Shown piece by piece: positions 33,850 to 43,420 of a stretch of 64,000 nt of DNA. The notes under the pieces are model-generated. The model was not told where the DNA came from. It was given only the letters and a program-made list of their open reading frames with translations, and searched no databases. Origin of the DNA: Pseudomonas brassicacearum (GTDB lineage Bacteria > Pseudomonadota > Gammaproteobacteria > Pseudomonadales > Pseudomonadaceae); assembly GCF_003732265.1 (NCBI RefSeq), contig NZ_MOBK01000001.1, positions 1,054,001-1,118,000 of the forward strand, given 5' to 3'. Position 1 is the stretch's first letter, and every line of letters begins with the position of its first letter. The position numbers were made by a program, and so were the translations under genes.

Positions 33850-35454
33850 TCAGTTGCCTTTTTTACTCAGGTACTTGCTCACCCGCTTGGCTGCCAATCG
33901 CCCGGCCATGCCGTTGACCCCACCACCCGGATGAATCCCCGCGCTGCCAAAATACAGACCCGCCACCGGCAAGGTATCGCCTCCCAAACCGTATGCAGGG
34001 CGCATGGTGCTCGAACGCATGGAGGTGGTGTCGATATGCACCACGCAACCATTCACGGTATTCAATCGCGCCGTAAAGTCCGGGGCGGCCTCGATGTGGC
34101 GGCCAATCACCTGCCCTTCGATCCCTTCAATGTAGTCATACAGCTGTTCTTGCACTTGGTCGGCGACCCGTTCACGCAATGCGTCCCAACCCTCATTGGG
34201 GTTCACCGGCATCACCGGCGGATAGATGTACAACACGTCCTGGCCAGTCGGCGCTTGTGACGGGTCGGCGGCGCTCGGTGCGGCGACGGTGATATAGGGC
34301 AACTTCGGCACCTCGCCACGGGCGCAGGCGGCAAAGTTTTCCAGCACGGCTTCTTCGGTACCGATCAACATCACGGTTTTACGCAGATCCACGCCATCAC
34401 CGCGCGCAGCTTCAAAACGTGGCAGGGAAATCTGCCCACGCAAGGCCACGTCCACCTTCAGTGGTCCAGAACCCTTGCCATTGGCGGGGGCCATGGCGAT
34501 GCGGGTCAAAAGGTGTTGAGGGATTTCACCACGGGTGACCATATCCAGCGCCGGTTTGGGGTGGCAGCCGGCAATGACGGCACGGGCCGTGAACTGGCGA
34601 CCATCAGCCAGTTTCACACCCTTGATCCGTCCATCTTTGGCAACGATTTCACTGACGCTGGCCGACACCAGCACCTTGCCTCCCAACTCTTCCAGCCGAG
34701 CCTGCATGGCGTTGCTCAACTGCTGCATCCCACCCAGCACTCGGCCCACACCAAATCGGTGGAGAAAACCCAGCAAGGCGTAATAAATCCCACCGCCATC
34801 GGCGCTGATATCCCCCGCCAGGCCGGTCAGTGCACACATTGCGGAGAGGGTCACCGGGTGCTCGAAACGCTCCCGCGCCGCCTGCAACGCGGACCCCGTC
34901 ATCAGCGCCATCAGTTCAGGTTTCAAGGCTTTGTGTTTGATTGCAGTACCGAGCATCTTCAGCTTCACGCCCAGGTTGGTCTTCGCCGGGTCGACGCGCA
35001 TCATCGGCAGCGCGATATCGAGGAACATGTCGATGACCTTCATGAACTCAAGAAACGCTTCGGCGTCCTTGCTGCTGAAGCGGCGAATCTCGGCAGCGGT
35101 TTTCTCACGGTCACGCCAGAAAATCAGCGATTGTCCGTCCGGGTGCAGGTACACATACCCCGGCGCGAGTTCCACCGATTTGAAACCGTGGCGGTCCAGC
35201 CCCAATTCCGCCGGTACATGGGAATGTACCCGCATCGACATCATGTCCAGCGCACAAGGGTGAACCAGGTGCTGCGGCGCTTCAGGTATCAGGTAGCCAG
35301 ACGAGGCCATCCCGCCGACTTTGTCCAAAGCTTCAAGTACCAGCACCTTCTTGCCTTCCATGCCCAGGTAGCAGCCCGCCGACAAGCCATTGGTGCCACC
35401 ACCGACCACGATCACATCGAAATCAGTGTTACTCACAGTTTGGTTCGGGTTCAT
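33850..35454 (-). CDS. Phytoene desaturase-like FAD oxidoreductase
   Basis: 534 residues from ATG 35454 (GGAAG upstream). The N-terminal FAD motif is VVGGGTNGLSAGCYLGMEG at about 16-34, then LVLEALDKVGGM. The C-terminal segment AYGLGGDTLPVAGLYFGSAGIHPGGG binds FAD. The family (CrtI/RETSAT-like) desaturates, isomerises or saturates polyenes. Since non-aromatic abietanes are known to be aromatised before ring attack, an aromatising desaturase is an attractive but untested role. Last gene of the operon that starts at 45082. Confidence 0.84.
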   Translation of the reverse strand: MNPNQTVSNTDFDVIVVGGGTNGLSAGCYLGMEGKKVLVLEALDKVGGMASSGYLIPEAPQHLVHPCALDMMSMRVHSHVPAELGLDRHGFKSVELAPGYVYLHPDGQSLIFWRDREKTAAEIRRFSSKDAEAFLEFMKVIDMFLDIALPMMRVDPAKTNLGVKLKMLGTAIKHKALKPELMALMTGSALQAARERFEHPVTLSAMCALTGLAGDISADGGGIYYALLGFLHRFGVGRVLGGMQQLSNAMQARLEELGGKVLVSASVSEIVAKDGRIKGVKLADGRQFTARAVIAGCHPKPALDMVTRGEIPQHLLTRIAMAPANGKGSGPLKVDVALRGQISLPRFEAARGDGVDLRKTVMLIGTEEAVLENFAACARGEVPKLPYITVAAPSAADPSQAPTGQDVLYIYPPVMPVNPNEGWDALRERVADQVQEQLYDYIEGIEGQVIGRHIEAAPDFTARLNTVNGCVVHIDTTSMRSSTMRPAYGLGGDTLPVAGLYFGSAGIHPGGGVNGMAGRLAAKRVSKYLSKKGN

Positions 35455-35553
35455 CACAGGCTTCCATGTTGAAGTTCAACCACGGCGGCTCGCAGCGGCT
35501 GTGGCGGCGAAGATCAGCCTCGGCGCACCGCATAGGGTGCGCCGCGGCAAGCG

Positions 35554-36375
35554 TTACATGCCGGTGCGGCCCATCTGCGCAAACAGTGCGCGCATCGCCA
35601 CGAGGGAGGGTGTGTGGCTGCTGAAACCGCCGTCGGCGACCAAGGTGGTGCCGGTAACAAAGGAGGACTCATCACTGGCCAGGAACGCCACGACGTCGGC
35701 GATCTGCCGTGGCGTGCCAAGCTCGGCGGTGCAGTGGTTGTCGCGCAGAATGTCGAGCAAGGGTTCAGGCATGGCGTGTTCCGAAGGCGCCAGTCCGATC
35801 TGCACGGCGTTGCCGCGAATGCCTTGCTTGCCGTACTGCGAGGCCACCATGCGTGGCAGCATCATCAGCCCCGCCTTGGACGTGGCGTAGCCGGTCAGGG
35901 ACATGTCGCCCTGCATGCCCAGGCCCGAGGTGGCGAAGATGATCGAACCCTTGCCGTGTTCGAGCATGACCGGAATCACATGCTTGGTGCACAGCACCGC
36001 GCCACGCAGGTTGACGGCGATGGCGCGGTCCCAGGCTTGCATGTCGAGGTTGACGAAATCGCGGTCCAGCTGACGTTGCTCGGCATTCAGTATCGCCGCG
36101 TTGTTGTGCAAGATGTCGATGCGGCCAAAACGCTCTTTCACTTGGGCAACCATCGCCCGCACAGCGTCTTCGGAGGACACGTCGGTGGCAATCGCCAAGG
36201 CCTGATGGCCCTCGGCGACCAGCGATTGTGCAACGGCCGTGGCCCCCTCGAAATTGATATCGACCACGGCAATACTCGCACCATGGGATGCCAAGACCCG
36301 CGCGCATTCGGCGCCCAGACCGCCACCGGAGCCGGTAATAATGGCCACTCGTCCTGCCAGTTTGCCTGTACTCAT
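35554..36375 (-). CDS. Short-chain dehydrogenase/reductase
   Basis: 273 residues, TGSGGGLG cofactor motif, acidic VVDINFEG after strand 2 pointing to NAD, NNAAIL, active site YATSK. It lies between enoyl-CoA hydratase and the FAD desaturase on the minus strand. Probably oxidises a hydroxyl of a diterpenoid intermediate; substrate unknown. Confidence 0.86.
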   Translation of the reverse strand: MSTGKLAGRVAIITGSGGGLGAECARVLASHGASIAVVDINFEGATAVAQSLVAEGHQALAIATDVSSEDAVRAMVAQVKERFGRIDILHNNAAILNAEQRQLDRDFVNLDMQAWDRAIAVNLRGAVLCTKHVIPVMLEHGKGSIIFATSGLGMQGDMSLTGYATSKAGLMMLPRMVASQYGKQGIRGNAVQIGLAPSEHAMPEPLLDILRDNHCTAELGTPRQIADVVAFLASDESSFVTGTTLVADGGFSSHTPSLVAMRALFAQMGRTGM

Positions 36376-36405
36376 GCCCTTATCCTTTTTGTTTTAGGGG
36401 GTGCT

Positions 36406-37224
36406 TTACTCGCCGGTAAAACGCGGTTCGCGCCGCTCGCTGAAGGCCTGGGCCGCTTCACGGGCGTCCTTGGTCGGGGCCAGCAAAGCGAACAGATCGA
36501 GTTCGAGGTCCAGACCTCGCTTGAGATCCATTTCCAGCGCCGCCCGCGCGGCCTGTTTGACAAAGGCCGATGCGGTGGGTGGTTTGCTGGCGATGCGCTG
36601 GGCAAAAGCACGCACCTCTTCCAGGAAGTTGGCATTGTCACTGGCCAGCCGACTGACCAGGCCAATGCGCTGCGCTTGTTCGGCGCCTACGCGGTCACCG
36701 GTGAGCAACATGTCCAACGCCTGACCCGGCGCCACGACTCGGGACAGCCGCTGCGTGCCGCCGCCACCGGGAATCAGCCCCAGTCCGGTTTCCGGCAACG
36801 CGAACACGGCATCGGGGGCCGCGAAGCGGATATCACACGCCAGCACCAGCTCCAGCCCTCCTCCCATGCAGTAGCCATGAATGGCAGCGATCACGGGTTT
36901 GGTGATGCCGTCCAGGGATTCGATCCAGCGTACGTTTTCCATGCGCTGACGCACTTGCAGGCTGGACTCCGGGCCCCGACGTTCCTTGATATCGGCGCCT
37001 GCGCAAAAGCCGCGCTCGCCTTCCCCGCGAATCACGATCACGCGAATCTCAGGGTCTCTCTGCAACTGTGCCAGTGCTTGCGGCACCCCCTGGCGGATCT
37101 CATCGTTGATGGCATTGATCTGTCCGGGGCGAGTCAGCACGACCCAGCCCACCATCGCATCGCGCTCCAGGCGCACCGCACCGTTGATCAGCACGGGAGC
37201 CTGCTGGTTTTGCGCTGTACTCAT
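36406..37224 (-). CDS. Enoyl-CoA hydratase/isomerase
   Basis: 272 residues from MSTAQNQQAP; ATG overlaps the VOC stop by four bases (37221-37224). Crotonase signatures are present: the oxyanion segment ERGFCAGADIKE, then GYCMGGGLELVLACDIRFA and ALPETGLGLIPGGGGTQRL, with both catalytic Glu positions. It would hydrate an enoyl-CoA for the ditN/ditO steps. Confidence 0.9.
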   Translation of the reverse strand: MSTAQNQQAPVLINGAVRLERDAMVGWVVLTRPGQINAINDEIRQGVPQALAQLQRDPEIRVIVIRGEGERGFCAGADIKERRGPESSLQVRQRMENVRWIESLDGITKPVIAAIHGYCMGGGLELVLACDIRFAAPDAVFALPETGLGLIPGGGGTQRLSRVVAPGQALDMLLTGDRVGAEQAQRIGLVSRLASDNANFLEEVRAFAQRIASKPPTASAFVKQAARAALEMDLKRGLDLELDLFALLAPTKDAREAAQAFSERREPRFTGE

Positions 37225-38192
37225 GCAGGGCACTCCTCGAACTCGAAGACCTGGCCATTGAGTTCTTGTGGATCGATTTTGATCAATGGACGACCGCCCA
37301 CGGCCTCCGAAGATTCGATCCACTGGAACCGGGTGCCACGTGCGCGCAGATCTTCTGCCTTGGCGGCCAGGTCATTGACACCGATGCGGATGTAATACGG
37401 ACCCGGGCCCCAGTTATTGACGTAGTGACCGGCGTCGGTGTTCCAGTAGGTCGCCTCGAGTACATCAAGGGTGGCACTGTTGGGCACGGTGAAACCCATA
37501 CGCGCACGGCGGTAGCCTTCGCTGCGGATGTTCTCGACCGGCCCGCTCGGTTCCCAATCGAGGTTGGTCGATACCTTGCGCAGGGTTTCATCAAGGTCGC
37601 GTACCAGGAAGCCACGGGCCGTGACGCGCACCATGTCGCCAGGCTTCTGATCGCGCGGTTGCATCGGTGGCAACTGATAGGTTTCGGGCGGCATCTGCAA
37701 CGGCTCGGTCGGCATGATTTCAATGCACAGCCCCCCGTCCACAGAAGGCTGGTAATACGGTTGCTCGGGGGTAGCCCCCAGCCACAGACGATCGAACGGC
37801 ATTTCCGGGGTGCGCTGCGCCATGCGGAATGGCAAGCGACGACGCATCAGTTTGTCCACCAGTGCATCGAACTTGTCCCCATGCAGGGCGAGCACGATGG
37901 AGTGGGTAATCATCGGCCGATGATGGCCCTGGAAATCTTTCAGGCTTTCCAGAAAGTCATGGAACAACGGGTCGCCAGGGTTTGGCCGATCCAGGTGCCA
38001 CTGCGGTTCAATGCGCGTGGGCGACACCGCCAGGGATTTATGTACACGCAGAAAGTGCGCGATGTACGGGTGATTATCGAACGCCTGGCGCCAGCGTTCG
38101 TGTTTGAAGATCCCGAGCTTGTCGACCAACATTTCCGTCATGCCGTCCGGGTCCGGGACCATCATGTCGGCACTCATCAATAACTCGAACAT
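37221..38192 (-). CDS. VOC (glyoxalase/dioxygenase) superfamily protein
   Basis: 323 residues with a strong AAGGAGAG site. The N-terminal part resembles a glyoxalase repeat (MVPDPDGMTEMLVDKLGI) and the C-terminal one is clearer: YIRIGVNDLAAKAEDLRARG and EELNGQVFEFEE-like ending. Metal ligands cannot be set with confidence. It could be an extradiol dioxygenase relative or an isomerase. The stop overlaps the enoyl-CoA hydratase start. Confidence 0.7.
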   Translation of the reverse strand: MFELLMSADMMVPDPDGMTEMLVDKLGIFKHERWRQAFDNHPYIAHFLRVHKSLAVSPTRIEPQWHLDRPNPGDPLFHDFLESLKDFQGHHRPMITHSIVLALHGDKFDALVDKLMRRRLPFRMAQRTPEMPFDRLWLGATPEQPYYQPSVDGGLCIEIMPTEPLQMPPETYQLPPMQPRDQKPGDMVRVTARGFLVRDLDETLRKVSTNLDWEPSGPVENIRSEGYRRARMGFTVPNSATLDVLEATYWNTDAGHYVNNWGPGPYYIRIGVNDLAAKAEDLRARGTRFQWIESSEAVGGRPLIKIDPQELNGQVFEFEECPA

Positions 38193-38239
38193 AATTCTCT
38201 CCTTGCAATTGCCAGCCAGGGCCTGTGCCTGGCTATTAG

Positions 38240-40771
38240 TCAGCGGGCACGCCGGGGTAAGGCGAGCTCAGTCAATGAGTGGGTTGATGCGCCGGCGACG
38301 GGCTTACGCGGTTCCTGCTGCGCGCGGGCGTCTTCGAGATCGAGGGTCACGCCGGCCTTGGAATTGCCCTTGGGATTGAGCAGGTAATGCGACAGGGCCG
38401 GGATCAACACCAGTGCACCGAGCATGTTCCAGAGGAACATGAAGGTCAGGAGAATGCCCATGTCGGCCTGGAACTTGATCGGTGACCAGGCCCAGGTAAT
38501 CACCCCGGCGGCCATGGTCAGGCCCACCAGCGCGACGACTCGGCCGGTGAAATCCAGCGAGCGACGATAAGCTACCGCCAGGCTGCCACCCCGTTCCTGC
38601 ACCGCCAGTTGCACACTGAGCAGATACAGCGCGTAGTCCACACCGACACCGACACCCACGGCGATCACCGGCAAGGTGGCCACCTTGAGGCCGATCCCCA
38701 GCCAGACCATCAACGCCTTGCAAATGATCGTGGTCATCAGCAGCGGAATCAGTGCCACCAGGGTTGCGCGCCAGCTGCGGAAGGTCAGCAGGCAGAGCAA
38801 CGCCGTGGCGCCGTACACCGCCAGGTACATGGTGATGATGCCCTTCTCCACTTCGATATTGGTGGCGGCCTCGATACCGGCATTCCCCGCGGCCAGCAAA
38901 AACTCAACCGGTTGTTCAGCGCCAGCGGCGGTGTTGTTTTCCTTGGCGAACGCCTCGGAGACTTTCAACACTCGGCTCAGGGTGTCAGCCTTGTGGTCGG
39001 CCAGATAAGCAATCATCGGGGTCACAGAGCATTGCTGATTGGTGATCCCCGGGGCGGAAATCATCGCCGCATCCACCGCCGAGTTGGTGATCGCCTGGTC
39101 ACGGCTGATGCTCAGCCATTTCGGGCTGCCTTCGGCCATGCCGGAACTGATCATTCGTACGGTTTCGGCCAGCGACTGCGTGGTTTGTACACCCGGGGTC
39201 TGGCGCAGGCGCCAGGCCAGCTTGTCCATGCTTTGCAGCGATTGGTACAGACGGCAGCTGTCTTCATTGGTTTTCATGATGACCACGAACTGATCACTGG
39301 AAAGACCGTAATGACTGGTGATGTAGGCGTTGTCGCGGTTGTAGCGCGAATCGGCACGCAACTCGGGGGCGCCGGGGTCCAGGTCACCCACCTTCAGGTG
39401 CATCATCACCACACTGCAACCCAGGGTCACCAGCAGCGACAGAGCGATGACCGCCGTGGCCCACGGACGTTCGGTGAAGCGGTCGAGGCCGCGCCAGAGA
39501 CGCCCGAGCAGACCACGATTGGCTTCGCCAGCCTGGTCTTTGGCAATCGCAAAACGCGCGGCTTTTTGACTGACACCGAGGTAGGACAGCGCCACCGGAA
39601 TCAACAACAACTTGGTGAAAATCAGCACGGCGACGCCGATGCTGGTGGTCAGGGCCAGGTCGCGGATCACCGGAATATCGATGATCACCAGCACGGCAAA
39701 ACCGACAATATTGGTCAGCAGCGCAGTCAGGCCGGTGAGGAACAAGCGGCGGAAGGTATAGCGCGCAGCCACGTATTTATGGGTGCCACGGCCGATGTCC
39801 TGAAGGATGCCGTTCATCTTCTGGGTGCCATGGGAAATACCGATGGCAAAAATCAGGAACGGCACAAGAATCGAGTAAGGGTCCAGCTCGTAGCCGAGGA
39901 TTTGCATCAGCCCCAGCAACCACACCACGCCCGCCACCGCCACGCTCACCAACAGCAACGTGCTGCGCAAGCAACGGGTGTAGAAATAGACAAACAGCCC
40001 GGCGATCACCACCGATGCGCCGAAGAACAGCATCACCGAATACAGGCCGTCGATCAGGTCGCCTACCAGCTTGCTGAAGCCGACGATGTGGATGCCCACC
40101 TTGTCGCTTTCCAGCGAGCGAATCTGCGCTTCCAGTTGCTTGGAGAAATCACCGTAGTCCAGTGGTTTTCCAGTCTGCGGATTGGTGTCGAGCAACGGCG
40201 CGACGATCATGCTCGACTGACTGTCGTTGGCCACCAGATTGCCGACAATGCCGGCGCGCATGATGTTGCGGCGCAACGCTTTGATCGACTTGTCGCTGCC
40301 ATCGTAATCCGACGGCATCACCGCACCGCCATCAATGCCCTCCTCCGTCACTTCTTTCCAGCGAACGATGGGCATCCATAGCGACTTCATCCAGGAACGG
40401 TCGATACCCGGGATCAGGTACAGGGTGTCGTTGACCTTCTGCAGCGCCAGCAAGTAATCGGCGTCGTAGATATCACCGGTCTTGTTTTCCACCACCACGC
40501 GAATGCTGTTACCCAACCCCGGAAGCTGGTCTTTATAGGCCAGGTAGTTCTTGATGTAGGGGCTGGAGCTAGGGATCATTTTCTCGAAGCTGGCATTCAC
40601 CTGGAGCCGTGTCGCAAAGAAGCCCAGCACCACAGTTGCGAGCAAGCAGGCAACGACGACCACCATGCGATGACGGAAAATCACCCGTTCAAACCAGCCC
40701 CCGGAGCTCTTGTCAAAGTCCTCCAGGTTGGCAATCACTGGCATCCCGCTGTTGAATTTTTGCTCGACCAT
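38240..40771 (-). CDS. MMPL/RND-family transporter
   Basis: 843 residues from MVEQKFNSGM. Twelve membrane segments are arranged as 1+5 and 1+5, with two large periplasmic loops after TM1 and TM7, the RND/MMPL layout (HpnN-like). The second half carries GVGVGVDYALYLLS. No separate adaptor or TolC gene is near. It sits with YCF48, DUF1329 and DUF1302 genes, a set that recurs in catabolic clusters for hydrophobic compounds, so movement of lipid-like substrate between membranes is likely. Confidence 0.88.
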   Translation of the reverse strand: MVEQKFNSGMPVIANLEDFDKSSGGWFERVIFRHRMVVVVACLLATVVLGFFATRLQVNASFEKMIPSSSPYIKNYLAYKDQLPGLGNSIRVVVENKTGDIYDADYLLALQKVNDTLYLIPGIDRSWMKSLWMPIVRWKEVTEEGIDGGAVMPSDYDGSDKSIKALRRNIMRAGIVGNLVANDSQSSMIVAPLLDTNPQTGKPLDYGDFSKQLEAQIRSLESDKVGIHIVGFSKLVGDLIDGLYSVMLFFGASVVIAGLFVYFYTRCLRSTLLLVSVAVAGVVWLLGLMQILGYELDPYSILVPFLIFAIGISHGTQKMNGILQDIGRGTHKYVAARYTFRRLFLTGLTALLTNIVGFAVLVIIDIPVIRDLALTTSIGVAVLIFTKLLLIPVALSYLGVSQKAARFAIAKDQAGEANRGLLGRLWRGLDRFTERPWATAVIALSLLVTLGCSVVMMHLKVGDLDPGAPELRADSRYNRDNAYITSHYGLSSDQFVVIMKTNEDSCRLYQSLQSMDKLAWRLRQTPGVQTTQSLAETVRMISSGMAEGSPKWLSISRDQAITNSAVDAAMISAPGITNQQCSVTPMIAYLADHKADTLSRVLKVSEAFAKENNTAAGAEQPVEFLLAAGNAGIEAATNIEVEKGIITMYLAVYGATALLCLLTFRSWRATLVALIPLLMTTIICKALMVWLGIGLKVATLPVIAVGVGVGVDYALYLLSVQLAVQERGGSLAVAYRRSLDFTGRVVALVGLTMAAGVITWAWSPIKFQADMGILLTFMFLWNMLGALVLIPALSHYLLNPKGNSKAGVTLDLEDARAQQEPRKPVAGASTHSLTELALPRRAR

Positions 40772-40805
40772 TTTTTCTTCTCGTAGGGGTATCGTGCCGA
40801 CGGCG

Positions 40806-41936
40806 TCAGTTGGCCTGGGCGATATCGATGACCTTGGCGCCACTAAAGCGCGTGACAACCAGGCTCCCGGCCTGATGGGTGGCACTGGCTGCATACACCT
40901 CGCCCACTCGTGCATCCGCCAGCGGGGTGACCTGCAAACTCTGTCGATCGACGCTGACCAGCTGCCCACCCTGGCTCACGACGATCAAGGCGTTGCCCTG
41001 CTCGACGATGCTGACCAGGCTGCTATTGAGGTTGGTTTCCACGGGTTGCCATTGCTGGCCGTCATCACGGCTGGCAAACAGATTGCCGCGCAGCCCATAG
41101 GCCAGCAGCAAATGGTCGTAGGCACGGACGCCGAAATAGGTGCCGGTGTAAGGCGTATCGATTTTCACGAATCGTTGTTGCTGGCCATCCAGGCGTAGCA
41201 ACAGCCCCTGTTCACCACTGATATAAACAGTGCCCGCGTGCTCGGCCAGGCCATACAGGTGCATGCGCCGGTCGTTGTCACTGCGCTCGATCCACGGCTC
41301 CCAGTTCTGGCCGTTGTCCGTGCTGTGCAACAACAGGCCAAAGGCACCCACGGCAAAACCGTTGCCTTGGGCATCGAACATCACGTCCAGAAAGGGGGCG
41401 GCCAATACGCCCGGGGTCGCCGAGTTCCCGGCGGCCATGGCAACTTCCTTGAGCACCAGTGCTGCGGACTCATCGCCTTTTTCGGCGCGCGGGCCGTAAT
41501 AAGCATTGAGCAACGTCAGCAGGCGGCGCCCATCAAGTTGCACCTGCCAGTGTTGACCGCCATCGGTGGTGTGCAGCACCAGCGCATCGTGGCCGACGAT
41601 CCAGCCATTGCGTTCATCGCGAAAGCGTACTTGCACCAGATCGCCGGACACCGGACTGTCAACCTGCTGCCAGGTCAGTCCGCCATCGGTGGAACGCTGG
41701 ATCAGCCCGTGCAATCCGACACTGATCAACGCGTCCCCAGCCTGGGCAACCGACAGCAAGGGTGCAGGCAAGTGTTCGTCCACCTGCAACGCCGGCACGT
41801 CCAGCGAATCAGCGGAAGAGGTGACGGCGCAATAGGCAGGCGCCGTCATCCATGCACTCACGCCGACGGCCAACGCAACAGCAAGCAGCAGACGCGAGGT
41901 GGAAAAAACAAAAGAAGCAGGGCTAGGGTTAGTCAT
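40806..41936 (-). CDS. YCF48-like beta-propeller protein, exported
   Basis: 376 residues with a cleavable signal peptide (LLLAVALAVGVSAWM, likely cut after APAYCA). BNR/Asp-box repeats follow: RSTDGGLTWQ, HTTDGGQHWQ, HSTDNGQNWE and SRDDGQQWQ, about seven blades in all. It resembles the photosystem II assembly factor YCF48 only in fold. Located 34 bases before the RND gene and probably its periplasmic partner. Confidence 0.85.
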   Translation of the reverse strand: MTNPSPASFVFSTSRLLLAVALAVGVSAWMTAPAYCAVTSSADSLDVPALQVDEHLPAPLLSVAQAGDALISVGLHGLIQRSTDGGLTWQQVDSPVSGDLVQVRFRDERNGWIVGHDALVLHTTDGGQHWQVQLDGRRLLTLLNAYYGPRAEKGDESAALVLKEVAMAAGNSATPGVLAAPFLDVMFDAQGNGFAVGAFGLLLHSTDNGQNWEPWIERSDNDRRMHLYGLAEHAGTVYISGEQGLLLRLDGQQQRFVKIDTPYTGTYFGVRAYDHLLLAYGLRGNLFASRDDGQQWQPVETNLNSSLVSIVEQGNALIVVSQGGQLVSVDRQSLQVTPLADARVGEVYAASATHQAGSLVVTRFSGAKVIDIAQAN

Positions 41937-42031
41937 TATTTTTATACCTCAACCATCCAGCACGACAAAACCCGCCTGTTCTACCCGTCAGGTTCGATGC
42001 GCAAACCGGCGGGCAGAACAGGCGACACACA

Positions 42032-43390
42032 TCAGCGCTGGGTAACTCGGGCCACGATGGCTTCAGGGTTCATGTCCCGCTCGGAAAGCGGTTTGTCGAT
42101 GAACTTGTAGCCCCCTTTCAGCCCATCGTTGAGCAACGCGTACATGCCTTTGTTGAAGTCATAAACGACGTTCTTCACGTTGTAGGGAATGTTCTTGTCA
42201 TAAAGCTGCACGCCACTGAGGAAGATCGAGCGATACAACGCGCCGCTCTTGTCCCAAGCGTCATACAAACCAACACCGAAGGTGTCTTCATCCAGGTAAT
42301 AGGTGCGTTTGCTGTAGACGTGGCGCATGCCCGGCTTCAGGTTCGCCTCCACGACCCACACCCGATGCAGCTCCCAACGCTCGTTGGCCGGGTTGGCATG
42401 GTGCGGCATGAACTGGTCTTCCTGCTTGGTCCCGAAGTAGAACTTGTAGGCGTTGTACGGGATGTACATCTCTTTGCGGCCGACCAATTTGTAGTCGAAG
42501 CGGTCCTGGCTGCCGGAGAACATTTGCAGTTCGTCGAACAGTGTTACACCGCCCTGACTGGCCACAGGTGTATCGAAAGCAAACTCCGGCGCCAGTTTGA
42601 CTCGACGCTGACCCGGGGAGTAGCTGAACGAGCGACGGGCCTTGGCCAGAGGATCGAGGAAGTCAGTCAACACCACGACTTCACCGGAGCGTCGCGCCGG
42701 ATAGTCATTGCGCGAGAACACCCGGGCATACATCAGGGGATCACGGTCCGCCTGGGTAACCTGATAGTACGGCGTCTCTTCAAACGTCGCCTGTTCGGCA
42801 GTCTTGGTGATCGAACCATTGGCATCGATTACCCAACTGTTCGAAGACGAGGTCGTCGAGTAGCCAGTGCCGATCTTGTAGCGCACTTGCTGGTTCCACA
42901 TCACTTCGTTGCCGTTCTTTGGAATCGGGAACGGCAAGCCGCCACGGCAGGCAGGATCGACCGCCAGGCCATCTTTCTGGATCTGACAGCTGCTGGCATT
43001 GCGAACGGTGGCGTCCAGCACCGCCTGTGGATAGGCAGTGGTGCGGTGGCTTGGGTAAATGTCGATGTAATACGTCGGGTACTTCTTGATCAGGGTCTTT
43101 TGCCCTTCACTGAGTTTATCCGCGTACTGGTCGACGTTTTTGGCGTCGATGCGAAACAGTGGCTTTTCATCCTTGAACGGGTCGACCCAGAACCCGCTAT
43201 CCGGTACGAAACCGGCCGGTGCCTTGGTCAGGCCACCGTCATAGGCAGGGATGGTGCCCTCGGCGTTGCCCGCCTTGATCGCCCCGAAAGGGGTGAGGCT
43301 TTTGCCCAGCTCCGAGGCATCACCGCCCGCCGCCAGGGTGTAGGTCGCCATGCTCATCAGGGCAATGGATAAGGCAAGTTGTCGTTTCAT
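42032..43390 (-). CDS. DUF1329 family protein, exported
   Basis: 452 residues from MKRQLALSIA with a signal peptide cut near YTLA-AGG. The mature protein has the DUF1329 pattern with GKSLTPFGAIKAGN at its start and FDELQMFSGSQDRFDY and YVPYNAYKFYF-like segments. The fold is LolB/LolA-like by family knowledge, suggesting lipid carriage in the periplasm or at the outer membrane. Always paired here with DUF1302; a close paralogue is at 50572-51933. Confidence 0.9.
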   Translation of the reverse strand: MKRQLALSIALMSMATYTLAAGGDASELGKSLTPFGAIKAGNAEGTIPAYDGGLTKAPAGFVPDSGFWVDPFKDEKPLFRIDAKNVDQYADKLSEGQKTLIKKYPTYYIDIYPSHRTTAYPQAVLDATVRNASSCQIQKDGLAVDPACRGGLPFPIPKNGNEVMWNQQVRYKIGTGYSTTSSSNSWVIDANGSITKTAEQATFEETPYYQVTQADRDPLMYARVFSRNDYPARRSGEVVVLTDFLDPLAKARRSFSYSPGQRRVKLAPEFAFDTPVASQGGVTLFDELQMFSGSQDRFDYKLVGRKEMYIPYNAYKFYFGTKQEDQFMPHHANPANERWELHRVWVVEANLKPGMRHVYSKRTYYLDEDTFGVGLYDAWDKSGALYRSIFLSGVQLYDKNIPYNVKNVVYDFNKGMYALLNDGLKGGYKFIDKPLSERDMNPEAIVARVTQR

Positions 43391-43420
43391 GAACACGTTC
43401 TCCGATTCTTATTGGATTTG

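Noticed and set aside
35614..37395. Open frame of 593 codons on the plus strand
   Set aside because: It lies antisense across an SDR and an enoyl-CoA hydratase with intact motifs; composition is Arg/His/Gln-rich as in shadow frames.
38609..40381. Open frame of 590 codons on the plus strand
   Set aside because: Antisense to the RND transporter; rich in His and Gln, with no hydrophobic segments or known domain.
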